Numbered from the stretch's first letter, positions 6,855 through 15,813 are shown. The stretch: DNA of 64,000 nt from Flavobacteriales bacterium (GCA_015665315.1 JADFAK010000019.1:25017-89016), one strand, 5' to 3'. Translations and numbers: made by a program. Notes: generated by a model not told the origin, from the letters alone.

Positions 6855-9239
6855 TTACCCCACCTCCTCATACAAGTACCCCTGGAACCCAACAAACACC
6901 TCACGAATTGAGATTGGGTCTCCGAGAGCTGCTTTTGCATCGGCGATGGAGTCGTATTTCAGTTTAAGTAGTTTCGATAGTCTTTCGTCGTCGAGTTCTT
7001 CCACGCCTTTCTTGACATAGTTCTTCAGCACAAAGTCAAGGAATTCCTGTTGTGCTGGGTCGTAGTCGTTGAAATGAATCTTAGCTCGTTCTGCGCGACT
7101 GGTACGAGACTTCATTGTGCTATCATAGGCCACATAGGCCAAGACATCAAAGAGGTCAGAATCCTTGCCGTCGACGATGTCCTGTAGCTCCTCTAGATGG
7201 TCTGGCGAATAACCTTTTTCTTTCAGTTCATCTAGCAATTTTCTACGGGTGCCTGGCATACTCCAAATTCGGCGTAACTCCTCTTCGTCCTTGAGCAGCT
7301 CAGGGAGTTCCTTAAACAGCAGCTTTAAAAAATCCGCTGCCGATATAATTTCACCCTTTGGACCATAAAAGCTGGTCTTAACGTTGCTTTTAATCGAACG
7401 TTTTGTTCCATCTCCAAACTCGACTTCGGTGAGGTAATCTGAAGGGGGTTCTCCTATACATACGCAAGGCCAATTTTCGCAAACTGGACATTCTTCTGGT
7501 GGTGTCTTTTCACAAATACAAGGTTTTTCACCACACACCTTACATTTCTTTTTTGGCATTGGCTCATATGGTTCTGGCTCCAATGGCTCGCCATCCCATT
7601 CAGGGTCTTTGAAGTGGAAATGGTTGTTGCAGAAGTCATAGATGGTGAAGTAGTCCTTTCCATCAAAGAGTCGGGTTCCACGCCCTACGATTTGCTTGAA
7701 CTCAACCATGCTTTTCACAGGACGTAAAAGCACAATGTTTCTGACCTCAGGTGCATCGACTCCTGTACTCAACTTTCTGGAAGTCGTGAGTATTGTTGGT
7801 ATTGCTTTCTCGTTGTCTTGAAAATCTCGAAGGTGCTGCTCACCAATTCCTCCATCATCTGCAGTTACTCGATGACAGTAGTTCGAGTTCATCGTATCCG
7901 AAAGCTCATTAATCAGGTCACGAACCATAGCGGCATGACGCTGGGTTGCACAAAAGATGAGTGTCTTCTGACTCTGAATCATTTGCTGAAGCAAAAGCTT
8001 TACACGGTGTTTCTCCCGATGTCGGACTTCGATTATTCTGTTGAAATCGTTCTCTGTGTATGTTCTTTGTTCATCAATTTCCCCTGAAACCACTTTGTCG
8101 CCTGCAGCAAATTGATAGCTATCGATATTCGAACTGATTTCTTTCAAACGGAATGGCGTAAGGAAGCCGTCTTCGATTCCTTCTTTCAGAGAATACTGAT
8201 ACACTGGTTCTCCGAAATACTTGTAGGTATCTCCGTTCACATCTCTCTTTGGTGTAGCGGTCAAACCCAGTTGAACTGCTGGGGAGAAGTACTCAAGAAT
8301 AGCTCTCCATTGACTTTCATCACTCGCACCCCCACGATGACACTCATCTATAATGATGAAGTCGAAGAAATCTTCTGGGTACTCTCCGAAGTATGGTGTG
8401 TCATCAGGCCCCGACATGAAGCTTTGGAAGATGGTAAAGAAGAGATGTCCGTTCTTGGGCACTCTTCCCTTTTTTTTGACTTCGCTTGGTCGGATTCTGA
8501 CCAAGGCATCTTCTTCGAATGCTCCAAACGAGTTAAATGCCTGGTCCGCTAAAATATTTCTGTCTGCTAGGAATAGAATTCGCGGTCTTCTGGAACCATC
8601 TCGTTGCAGGTTCCAATGCGATTCAAATAACTTCCAGGCTATCTGGAAAGCGATGGCTGTTTTCCCTGTTCCCGTTGCTAACGTGAGCAGGACACGTTGC
8701 TCTTTTCTTGCAATAGCTTTGAGAACACTTTCTATAGCATTCTCTTGGTAATAACGCGGTTGCCAGAATCCTCCATTTGTTTCAAACGGGGTATCGAAGA
8801 AGCGCTTCTCCCAATCCGAAATTTCAATAGTCTCCTCCGTTTTTGGATGAGTAAAAGTCATCTTCCATAACTCTTCTGGAGTAGGGTAGCCAGTCACATC
8901 CGATTCGATGCCTGAGGCCATATCCGCAAAACGGATTTTATCTCCGTTGGTGGCATAGGTATATCTGAGTCTTAATCGTTCAGCATAGTCTTTGGCTTGA
9001 GGGAGACCTTCAGTGTAATATTTATCTCTTGCTTTGGCTTCTATGACCGCCAAGCGCTGACCTTTGTAGTACAATACGTAGTCCGCAAAGAGCGGAGTCT
9101 TTCTGCGACCTTGACCAATGAGTCTACCCTTGGTTACAGGGTATTCCCGATGAATGCGAGTTCCTTCCACAACACCCCAGCCTGCAGCTCTTAGAGCAGG
9201 TTCAATTAATTCGGCTTTGGTGTTGGATTCGTTCATCAA
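6855..9239 (-). CDS. hsdR: Type I restriction endonuclease subunit R (HsdR)
   Basis: A 794-aa ATP-dependent translocase/nuclease. The N-terminal HSDR_N nuclease domain shows D53 and E67-A-K69 (ADYVLYYKG...VIEAKA). Helicase motifs follow: Walker A ATGTGKT (188-194), DECH box (298-301), LTATP (~326-330) and GRGTRLF (~519-525). Between the motor and the EcoEI-type C-terminal domain lies a cysteine-rich linker (566-594) with two copies of CxxC-x4-CxC. The usual DUF4145-like N-terminal extension seen in many HsdR proteins is absent but is encoded by the gene immediately upstream, with a 4-nt ATGA overlap. HsdR cleaves DNA after translocation by the HsdM/HsdS-bound complex. All key residues look intact. 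Confidence 0.95.
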   Translation of the reverse strand: MMNESNTKAELIEPALRAAGWGVVEGTRIHREYPVTKGRLIGQGRRKTPLFADYVLYYKGQRLAVIEAKARDKYYTEGLPQAKDYAERLRLRYTYATNGDKIRFADMASGIESDVTGYPTPEELWKMTFTHPKTEETIEISDWEKRFFDTPFETNGGFWQPRYYQENAIESVLKAIARKEQRVLLTLATGTGKTAIAFQIAWKLFESHWNLQRDGSRRPRILFLADRNILADQAFNSFGAFEEDALVRIRPSEVKKKGRVPKNGHLFFTIFQSFMSGPDDTPYFGEYPEDFFDFIIIDECHRGGASDESQWRAILEYFSPAVQLGLTATPKRDVNGDTYKYFGEPVYQYSLKEGIEDGFLTPFRLKEISSNIDSYQFAAGDKVVSGEIDEQRTYTENDFNRIIEVRHREKHRVKLLLQQMIQSQKTLIFCATQRHAAMVRDLINELSDTMNSNYCHRVTADDGGIGEQHLRDFQDNEKAIPTILTTSRKLSTGVDAPEVRNIVLLRPVKSMVEFKQIVGRGTRLFDGKDYFTIYDFCNNHFHFKDPEWDGEPLEPEPYEPMPKKKCKVCGEKPCICEKTPPEECPVCENWPCVCIGEPPSDYLTEVEFGDGTKRSIKSNVKTSFYGPKGEIISAADFLKLLFKELPELLKDEEELRRIWSMPGTRRKLLDELKEKGYSPDHLEELQDIVDGKDSDLFDVLAYVAYDSTMKSRTSRAERAKIHFNDYDPAQQEFLDFVLKNYVKKGVEELDDERLSKLLKLKYDSIADAKAALGDPISIREVFVGFQGYLYEEVG

Positions 9240-10879
9240 TCAGATTTTAAAGTTTGCAGTTGCCCGTGAATCTTTGCTGGCCATTCATTTCTTATCCACT
9301 GATTTTCCTCACCTCTTGGGTATGGGTGGTAATAGTGAAATTCTTTGCCAGGCTTCGTCCATCCGAACATCTCTCTGCCTGATGGCACAAGGACTTTGTT
9401 GAATATCTGCTTCTTTATGCTGAAGCCTGATTCGTTCATTCCCCACGCCATGATGACAGGACTAGCCTCCGACAATTCAGTTAGTAAGCCATCCAATTCA
9501 TTTCTTCGGTCAGAATGAAAAATCGATTCTTCAAGCAATGACTTGTCCGAGATATATCGCTCAAAAACATTTCTCGAATCAGTATCACAAATGTCAAATA
9601 GGTTGATAACAGCGACGAAACTCCACCCCCTTAAGTTCATTAACCTGCAAATTTGATATTGAGTAGAATCTGGGCTGCACGGAACTAGCCGAGTTTTCTC
9701 AGCGTCAAGTGGAACTTTATCCTGAAAGTCATCGGAGTTCAGGGGATAACTACCTCCAGGGTTTATCATAATCACGAGGGCATCATAGCTCACTGCTGTT
9801 TGTTCCTTTCTTTTCACTGTGAGCAAATTTCTATACCCTACATGCTTCACTTTATAGTAAGAACCGAAAAAATCAAACTCTTCATTCAGCTTGTCTTGCT
9901 GAGCTAATTCGTCCATTTGGCGATTCTTGTCCTTCATTTTGGCAGAGACCTCTTGAATCAACTTTTGAAGTAAGAGGGAGGGTGTTCCAAATCGACGTTT
10001 GTCAAATTTCAGAACAAGGTTCATTTCATCAAATGTTCCAGCCAGCACAGCATTCACTGCACAGCCAGGAGTCTTTTCAAGAAACATTTTATAGAAATCA
10101 CTCTGTTGGTAGCGACCTTTAGAAATCAACAGCTTTTCCTTTGCTCCTCCTTCATTTTGAAAATACTTGACCGCATAGAAAGGATTCTCCAGATACTTGA
10201 AGTTCAAATAAACTCTTCCCCAAATCAACCCTGTTTGCTCTGTCAATCCAACATCCAAAAATTCAGGTTCAGGTTCTTCCACCTGGGACTGAAACTCTGA
10301 AAGCATGTTTGCCCTTTCAGACTCCATCTCTTGTCGAAGAGTTTCGAGCTGCTTGATGTGTTCTTCTTCCTGAGATTGAAATTTAGCCAGATACTCCTCC
10401 TCAACCATTTCTTCTGGAAGCTTAATAGGCAATAAATCCTTATTAAAAACTGGGATTGTGTCGTGATTGTCGAGAACATTTACGTAGAACCACTCAAGTA
10501 CATCTCTTAAAAGCCCCAATAGCCGAACCGCCTCTTTGTCGTTGAATTGGGCAAGTTTCTTCCCTGAAGATTCATGGGTAGCACTATTTGCTAAATCCCT
10601 TGCGGTATCCCATTTATTAAATATTCCTACGTCTGTATCATGCATTAATTCTTCAAAGCACTCTAGGTAAATGAGTTCACCTATCGTGTAGTGCTTCTTT
10701 CTGCCTTCTCTAGGAATGGACAGTAATGGGTGAGAGGCATAGGATTTATGGACGATTTGTTCTAAAGCTCTCCTTGCCTTCCAGCCTGATAATTCAGGTA
10801 TAGTGAGGCAATACTTCTCCGCTTCAACTAAGTTGTTATAAAATGCCTGTCCATATGTGAAGTCGAAATTGGATTCCAT
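9236..10879 (-). CDS. DUF4145-like / DUF1643-like fusion protein in the restriction operon
   Basis: A 547-aa protein using ATG at 10879 (a TTG at 10888 is the alternative). Residues ~5-145 resemble the DUF4145 domain normally found at the N-terminus of HsdR proteins (R-x-A-L-E-x-I-V pattern, then LL-x-L-x-x-V-x-x-W-F). A glutamate-rich coiled coil follows (~155-200), then an unrecognised middle region. Residues ~365-490 resemble DUF1643 (MINPGGS, D-S-T-x-x-x-C-R, VAVINLFD, VIMAWG). It lies between a small gene and hsdR and overlaps hsdR by 4 nt, so expression is coupled. The domain calls are from memory of the families. A role in supplying the missing HsdR domain in trans is inference. Confidence 0.7.
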   Translation of the reverse strand: MESNFDFTYGQAFYNNLVEAEKYCLTIPELSGWKARRALEQIVHKSYASHPLLSIPREGRKKHYTIGELIYLECFEELMHDTDVGIFNKWDTARDLANSATHESSGKKLAQFNDKEAVRLLGLLRDVLEWFYVNVLDNHDTIPVFNKDLLPIKLPEEMVEEEYLAKFQSQEEEHIKQLETLRQEMESERANMLSEFQSQVEEPEPEFLDVGLTEQTGLIWGRVYLNFKYLENPFYAVKYFQNEGGAKEKLLISKGRYQQSDFYKMFLEKTPGCAVNAVLAGTFDEMNLVLKFDKRRFGTPSLLLQKLIQEVSAKMKDKNRQMDELAQQDKLNEEFDFFGSYYKVKHVGYRNLLTVKRKEQTAVSYDALVIMINPGGSYPLNSDDFQDKVPLDAEKTRLVPCSPDSTQYQICRLMNLRGWSFVAVINLFDICDTDSRNVFERYISDKSLLEESIFHSDRRNELDGLLTELSEASPVIMAWGMNESGFSIKKQIFNKVLVPSGREMFGWTKPGKEFHYYHPYPRGEENQWIRNEWPAKIHGQLQTLKSD

Positions 10880-10888
10880 CGAAGTCAA

Positions 10889-11140
10889 TCAGTCGTAAAA
10901 ACTGTTTAAGTCGTTTTCTCTGTACAGCAGGATAGTACCGTAGTTTCCAAAATCAGGCTCACTGTTCTTCGTGCTTTTGCCGAGGGATAAAAGTTCTTTT
11001 GCCTCACGACCATTGGTAGCTGTGCTGTTATCAGAATGGCCTACTTTCTTTTTATAAGTCCAGATTGACATCCAGTCCTCACCATCGATTCTGTAATGTC
11101 CATTTGAGATGTATTCGGGGTCTCCTTTTTTATAGCTCAT
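10889..11140 (-). CDS. Small 83-aa protein of the restriction operon
   Basis: An unrecognised 83-aa polar protein containing the segments YRIDGEDWMSIWTYKKKVGH and YGTILLYREND. It has no signal peptide or membrane segment. It begins 22 nt after the KAP NTPase gene and ends 9 nt before the ATG of the DUF4145/DUF1643 protein, so it is part of the same transcript. It may be an accessory subunit or inhibitor, but nothing in the sequence decides this. Confidence 0.7.
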   Translation of the reverse strand: MSYKKGDPEYISNGHYRIDGEDWMSIWTYKKKVGHSDNSTATNGREAKELLSLGKSTKNSEPDFGNYGTILLYRENDLNSFYD

Positions 11141-11162
11141 AGATATCTAAGGTTTTGTCGAT

Positions 11163-12581
11163 TCAGTTATCATCGTTCGTTTGAAGGTCTGCAATCAGGC
11201 TAATCTTTTCAGTTAGAGCGTGTATCTTCAAGTTTCCACCTCTGAAGTTGTTTCCATATGCTCGGACGAATTCTCCTAAACGACCAGGTTCCTTTGTACT
11301 AAAGAGTGATTGAAGGCTATCCTCATCTCCATCGATATGAACACTAAACTGAAAGTCATTCGACTTGAAATTGAGGGAGTTGTGGTAAGTCAAAAGAAAC
11401 CGAGCCTCCATTCCTAATAGAGCATCTTCAAACTCCTCTGAAACTTTCTTCGGGAAAAACGCTCTTAGTTTTTCCTGAATTTCTTTCACCTCAAATTTCT
11501 GAGATACTATGCCTTGATAGAAGGCTTTGTCCTTGAGTCTGATTACAAGGAGAACCAGCAGTAGCTCTGGAAACGCGTAGCTATTTTTTCTGAAACACAG
11601 GATGGCAGCTTTTAGATTGGCTAAAGTTTTTTCCTGTTCTCTCAAGCTGAGGTCTAGCTCAATGAACATTAGATTGGATAGTACAATCAGATTCCTGCCA
11701 TCGTTTTTAAGTTCTTCATGGTTGGAGCGAAATTCTGACTCGAAGTATTCCGAAAAACTAAAGTGTTTGTACAGGAATTTAACGAAATCCAGATTGTTCG
11801 GTCTAGGTAAGGAGTATTCAAGGTCGATGAAGCGCCGTAAATACTCTGAAGCATCCATCTGTTCACTGCCATATACACCCCGTACCGCGTGTTTTAGCTG
11901 AGTTTTATCTATAGACAAAACAAAGACGATACCCTTGACATCAAAGAAGTGTTTCATCACCTCCAAAGTATGCACGGCATAGTCTGGGCGACAACGGTCC
12001 AACTCGTCAATGAAGAATACCAAAGGCTTCGATTCGAGTTTCGATAGAAGCTTGGTCAAGTCACTTTTGAAGTCGTACAGTCCTTTCTTTTTTTCAGCGT
12101 ATTCCTTTATAGATTCGGCCAATCCGTCTGAAGCAGCTTCGGTGACTCCTTCAATTAGCCCAGAGGCAAATTCCTCATCCGTCAACCTTCGTACGATTGC
12201 CTTAGCAAGCTTAGGGATAAGCTTTGGAGCAAGAGGCCCAGCTCTCTTGACTAATTTCTTGAAGGAAGTTAAATTCTTTTTCTTGAAGAACTCCAGCTCG
12301 CTCAATTCAGCAAGAATCGAGGTTAATGCATCCTGTTCGAAGTCATTCTCCCATGCATTGAAATAGATGGTTTCTATTGATTGATTGCTTAGGTATTGAC
12401 GCCACATCTTCACAAAAGTGCTTTTCCCTGTACCCCAGGGATTATCCAAGGCCAATACCATTCCGTCATCATGGGTCTTAACGATTTCGGATAATATCTC
12501 AGCATAGCGTTTCCGACCAAGCGCACACTTGGAAAATGGGTTGTTCTCGTCAATTGATATTTCTGGCGAACGAACACTCAT
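11163..12581 (-). CDS. KAP-family P-loop NTPase
   Basis: A 472-aa STAND-like NTPase with Walker A NPWGTGKST (47-55) and Walker B VFFIDELDRC (~188-197), followed by the characteristic YAVHTLEVMKHFFDVKGIVF segment of KAP NTPases. The typical membrane helices inserted in KAP domains are not obvious; the insert at ~105-150 is basic and only mildly hydrophobic, so the protein may be soluble. It overlaps hsdS by 4 nt (12578-12581), so it is translationally coupled to the restriction genes. KAP NTPases occur in several anti-phage loci. Acting as an ATP-driven regulator or sensor for the restriction complex is inference. Confidence 0.88.
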   Translation of the reverse strand: MSVRSPEISIDENNPFSKCALGRKRYAEILSEIVKTHDDGMVLALDNPWGTGKSTFVKMWRQYLSNQSIETIYFNAWENDFEQDALTSILAELSELEFFKKKNLTSFKKLVKRAGPLAPKLIPKLAKAIVRRLTDEEFASGLIEGVTEAASDGLAESIKEYAEKKKGLYDFKSDLTKLLSKLESKPLVFFIDELDRCRPDYAVHTLEVMKHFFDVKGIVFVLSIDKTQLKHAVRGVYGSEQMDASEYLRRFIDLEYSLPRPNNLDFVKFLYKHFSFSEYFESEFRSNHEELKNDGRNLIVLSNLMFIELDLSLREQEKTLANLKAAILCFRKNSYAFPELLLVLLVIRLKDKAFYQGIVSQKFEVKEIQEKLRAFFPKKVSEEFEDALLGMEARFLLTYHNSLNFKSNDFQFSVHIDGDEDSLQSLFSTKEPGRLGEFVRAYGNNFRGGNLKIHALTEKISLIADLQTNDDN

Positions 12582-13765
12582 ACCACAACCTCCTTCTCAG
12601 TTAACTCACCAGAAAATGCTTTTTGGAGAAGGGATTCTTTTAGCATGCTCACTTTGACCAACTTGGATACGTATTTCATTGATATATCAAGAATGCTTCT
12701 CTCTAGTTCTGTAAGTTCTTGCACAATTTTATCCTGGTAGTCCAGGGGAGGGACATGAAGCTTGTAGTTGCGCATAGACTTCAAGGAAAAGTTCTTGATT
12801 GTGGCCCCTGTTGACTCCGCTGACATATTGTCGAAAAAAAGTGGGCTCTTAATCAAGTACTTGATATAATGCTTATTTACTTCATCATGAAAGTTTATAT
12901 AGCATGCACTCTTTCCAAGAATTATCGGTTCATGGTTATAGAATGCGACTTTCCCTAAAGTGCCATTTATAGAAACTAGCACTGTGTTTGGAGTAAGCGG
13001 TCGAGAATACTTATGATATTCCTCTTCACTGATTCTCTTCGTATTCTCTTTTATCTCAATCTCTCCGTTATTTAGGTTATTACCATTGATAAAGAAGTAT
13101 TGACCCGATTCATCATACTTTGGAGTTCCATGAAGGCCATCACCTATTCGGCTTGAGAGCTGTTCAAATGTCTTCTCCTCCCAACCATCACCTTCCTGCC
13201 CAAACAGCTCATTCAACTTACTCTGAAACAACTCCTCCGCATTCTTAATATTCCGCTCAATATTCGCCTGGGCCTGGTCGATGGCCTCGAAGGCCTGGTC
13301 CAGGATGGCTACGATGCGTTTTTGTTCGGGGAGAGGGGGGAGGGCGATTTGAATTCTTCTTAAATCATCATTATACAATCTTGAAATAGTTGCCCCTTTA
13401 GATGGATTCCAATCACAATAACCATAAAAAGCATACAAGTATTCATTAGAAACTTGTGACTCATCATTCGCTATCCAAACAATATTTGAATCTTGGAAAT
13501 AGGCAGGTTCGCCATCATAAATAACTCTTCTTCCAATTGTTCCAGAAGCGGAAATTAGTATGTCTCCTTTTTTAGGAAATGAATACTTTTCTTTGAATTC
13601 CGTATAGATTTCATTCGAAATAAATGCATTAGCCTCCTTTCCAAAAGTTCCAATTTTGTAAAAAGGGATTCCACTTTCAGAATTGGTTTGTTTCTTAAGA
13701 ATCCTTTTGCACATCGAAACTTTGCCAATATCCCCTAACGATTTAATTACCCAATCTTCACTCAT
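12578..13765 (-). CDS. hsdS: Type I restriction specificity subunit (HsdS)
   Basis: A 395-aa DNA-recognition subunit built of two target-recognition domains with a conserved helix after each. The first TRD (~1-145) ends in PPLPEQKRIVAILDQAFEAI and a coiled coil. The second (~200-330) ends in VPPLDYQDKIVQELTEL and a coiled coil with LLQKAFSGELTEKE. The two TRDs are dissimilar, so the target should be bipartite and asymmetric. ATGA overlaps with hsdM (13762-13765) and the KAP gene make it the central gene of the operon. The recognition sequence cannot be read from the protein. Confidence 0.93.
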   Translation of the reverse strand: MSEDWVIKSLGDIGKVSMCKRILKKQTNSESGIPFYKIGTFGKEANAFISNEIYTEFKEKYSFPKKGDILISASGTIGRRVIYDGEPAYFQDSNIVWIANDESQVSNEYLYAFYGYCDWNPSKGATISRLYNDDLRRIQIALPPLPEQKRIVAILDQAFEAIDQAQANIERNIKNAEELFQSKLNELFGQEGDGWEEKTFEQLSSRIGDGLHGTPKYDESGQYFFINGNNLNNGEIEIKENTKRISEEEYHKYSRPLTPNTVLVSINGTLGKVAFYNHEPIILGKSACYINFHDEVNKHYIKYLIKSPLFFDNMSAESTGATIKNFSLKSMRNYKLHVPPLDYQDKIVQELTELERSILDISMKYVSKLVKVSMLKESLLQKAFSGELTEKEVVV

Positions 13766-15216
13766 ATCAACTCCTTAATTGATTCAAGAATTGACTTTGT
13801 CTCTGAATCCAAATTCTCCATTTCCGCCAGAATCTCAGCTGGACTTCTCAACGGAGCTTCTTCTGGTTCGTTGGGATTCTTTACACTGAGGTCAAAGGTG
13901 TCTTCGTCGATACTGGTCACATCCAGATTCCAGGATTGCTCTGTCTCTGGCTTGGTGTTGGAAAACTCTACAAACTCCTTGAGGTCGTTATCGTTGAGAG
14001 GATTGGTCTTGCCCATATTTCGACCTGGGTCCAACTGATAGAACCAAGTGTTCTTTGTCGGCTCACCTTTCTTGAAGAATAGCACAACCGTTTTCACACC
14101 CGCACCAAGGAAAGTTCCTGAAGGCATATCCAAAACCGTGTGCAGGTTGCAAGTTTGCAGTAGATGTTTTCTCAAGCTAACCGAAGCGTTGTCTGTATTG
14201 CTCAGGAAGGTGTTCTTGATAACAATAGCCGCACGTCCACCTGTTTTCAAACTCTTGATGAAGTGCTGTAGGAAGAGGAAGGCAGTCTCACCAGTTTTGA
14301 TGTCAAAGTTCTGTTGGACTTCTTTTCTCTCCTTTCCACCAAATGGCGGATTGGCCAGAATCACATTGTATCTGTCTTTCTCCTGGATATCGCGTATGCT
14401 CTCCCCAAGGGTATTGACATGCTGTATGTTTGGAGCTTCGATTCCATGAAGAATCATGTTCATGACCCCAATCACATAAGCCAGGTTCTTTTTCTCCTTT
14501 CCATAAAGCGTCTTTTCCTGGAGTGTTTTTAGGTTATCAGTGGTCTTCTCCATGCGGTCATAGATGTACTCATATGCCTCACACAAAAAGCCTGCAGAAC
14601 CCACTGCTCCATCGTACACCTTGTCTCCAATCTTCGGTTTCAGCACCTGAATCATGGCTCGAATCAAAGGTCGGGGAGTGTAATACTGTCCACCATTGCG
14701 ACCAGCATTCCCCATGTTCTTGATTTTCGTCTCGTAAAGGTGGCTCAGTTCGTGCTTGTCTTTGGAAGAGCGAAACGGGAGTTCATCAGCCAATTCCAGA
14801 ATCTCACGAAGGTTGTACCCGCTTTGAATCTTATTCTTTAGCTCAGAGAATATCTCCCCAATTTTATATTCGATGCTGTCGGGGTTATCGGACTTCGCTT
14901 TGAATCCTGCGAGATATGGAAAGAGTTCCAGGTCGACAAACTGCACCAGGTCAGGACCTGTCTTAGCCACATGATGGTCCAGCTTGCCATCGCCGCCTTT
15001 AGGCATAGCCCAGATAGGCCATCGGTATTTTTCGTCCAGAATATAGTGGTAGGGCTTTCCTTCTAATGCAGCAGTATCCGCCTTCTCTTGCTCCAGCTCA
15101 TCCAGATAACGAAGAAAGAGTACCCAGGACGACTGCCCAACATAATCCAGTTCACTATCAGCACCTGCATCCTTGTACAGGATGTCATCTATATTCTTGA
15201 ACGTCTGTTCGAACAT
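13762..15216 (-). CDS. hsdM: Type I restriction adenine methyltransferase (HsdM)
   Basis: A 484-aa N6-adenine methyltransferase. I place the start at the ATG at 15216 (MFEQTFKNIDDILYK), because the 38 extra upstream residues of the open frame overlap the XRE gene in another frame. The N-terminal HsdM_N domain spans ~1-160. The SAM-binding motif is YDGAVGSAGF (~201-210, a variant of DPxxGSGGF), and the catalytic motif IV is NPPF (~289-292). With HsdS it methylates the host recognition site and forms the core of the restriction complex. It starts 5 nt after the XRE stop. Confidence 0.95.
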   Translation of the reverse strand: MFEQTFKNIDDILYKDAGADSELDYVGQSSWVLFLRYLDELEQEKADTAALEGKPYHYILDEKYRWPIWAMPKGGDGKLDHHVAKTGPDLVQFVDLELFPYLAGFKAKSDNPDSIEYKIGEIFSELKNKIQSGYNLREILELADELPFRSSKDKHELSHLYETKIKNMGNAGRNGGQYYTPRPLIRAMIQVLKPKIGDKVYDGAVGSAGFLCEAYEYIYDRMEKTTDNLKTLQEKTLYGKEKKNLAYVIGVMNMILHGIEAPNIQHVNTLGESIRDIQEKDRYNVILANPPFGGKERKEVQQNFDIKTGETAFLFLQHFIKSLKTGGRAAIVIKNTFLSNTDNASVSLRKHLLQTCNLHTVLDMPSGTFLGAGVKTVVLFFKKGEPTKNTWFYQLDPGRNMGKTNPLNDNDLKEFVEFSNTKPETEQSWNLDVTSIDEDTFDLSVKNPNEPEEAPLRSPAEILAEMENLDSETKSILESIKELI

Positions 15217-15221
15217 GTAAA

Positions 15222-15443
15222 TCAGTTTAAGTCTTTGCGTTCCACTAAAAGCTCGGACACCTCGACATCCAACAATCCAGCGACCCGATACAGGTCTTCC
15301 AAACCAGGCTGCACCTGATTCGTGACCCAAAGGGACATGGTGTTCTCACTCTTACCCAGTTGCTGAGCCAGCCACTTCTGACTTCGCCCCTGAGCTTTTA
15401 GGATTTCCTTGAGCTTATTCAATGGAATTCTTTCTATGCGCAT
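15222..15443 (-). CDS. XRE-family regulator, first gene of the restriction operon
   Basis: A 73-aa helix-turn-helix protein (MRIERIPLNKLKEILKAQGR, then QKWLAQQLGKSENTMSLW) of the Cro/C1 type. The start is at ATG 15443; the open frame upstream is low-complexity and not protein-like. Its position just before hsdM, 5 nt apart, and an inverted repeat 25-68 nt upstream of its start suggest an autoregulatory controller protein that delays restriction until methylation is established. That role is inferred from the context. Confidence 0.85.
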   Translation of the reverse strand: MRIERIPLNKLKEILKAQGRSQKWLAQQLGKSENTMSLWVTNQVQPGLEDLYRVAGLLDVEVSELLVERKDLN

Positions 15444-15813
15444 AAAGATAGATTTAATATAGATGAAAATCCCAATGAGAGTTGGATTTGATAATGCGTG
15501 AAATTGGGATTGGAGAATGTGAAAGGATTCGACGTAGATGTGAAGAACTTTTCTTTTGCCCATTTGACAAGGGATTCAACCCTATTTCCGTAGGAAATCA
15601 TAGAAGGCAACTTGATTTTCTGAAAATCTATGATAATTATTAGCAGCATCATCTCGATGAAGTAACCACGGCGATTAAGGAGGAGTCTCAAACTTCCTCC
15701 ACGCCACATCGGGAAAATGCGTGGTTACATATCAATTCCAGCTATTCCAACATTATAAAATGAGCAGAGGAACACCATCTCCGCAAAGGTTGGGGTCTGT
15801 TTAATCCAGAAAG
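15444..15813. other. 370-bp gap between the restriction operon and a divergent gene
   Basis: This region separates the minus-strand XRE gene from the plus-strand gene at 15814. Apart from the inverted repeat at 15468-15511, I see only AT-rich sequence. A TATCTTTA near-match to the -7 element (minus strand, 15442-15449) abuts the XRE start, and no full consensus promoter is found. Two overlapping minus-strand open frames here look non-coding. Confidence 0.5.
15468..15511. promoter_or_regulatory. 9-bp inverted repeat upstream of the XRE gene (candidate operator)
   Basis: AATCCCAAT (15468-15476) and ATTGGGATT (15503-15511) are perfect reverse complements, 26 bp apart. They lie 25-68 nt upstream of the XRE start. 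The spacing suits two operator half-sites or an RNA stem-loop in the leader. Confidence 0.45.

Noticed and set aside
15217..15330. 38-codon upstream extension of hsdM
   Set aside because: It overlaps the XRE gene in another frame, and the family N-terminus MFEQTFKNIDDILYK begins at 15216.
5961..15443. BREX, DISARM or Druantia identity of the island operon
   Set aside because: No PglZ, Lon-like, DrmA/B or DUF4338 gene is present; the core is type I hsdMSR.
15434..15709. Minus-strand frame of 91 codons upstream of the XRE gene
   Set aside because: Overlaps the XRE start in another frame; the translation is hydrophobic and Ser-rich without domain pattern.
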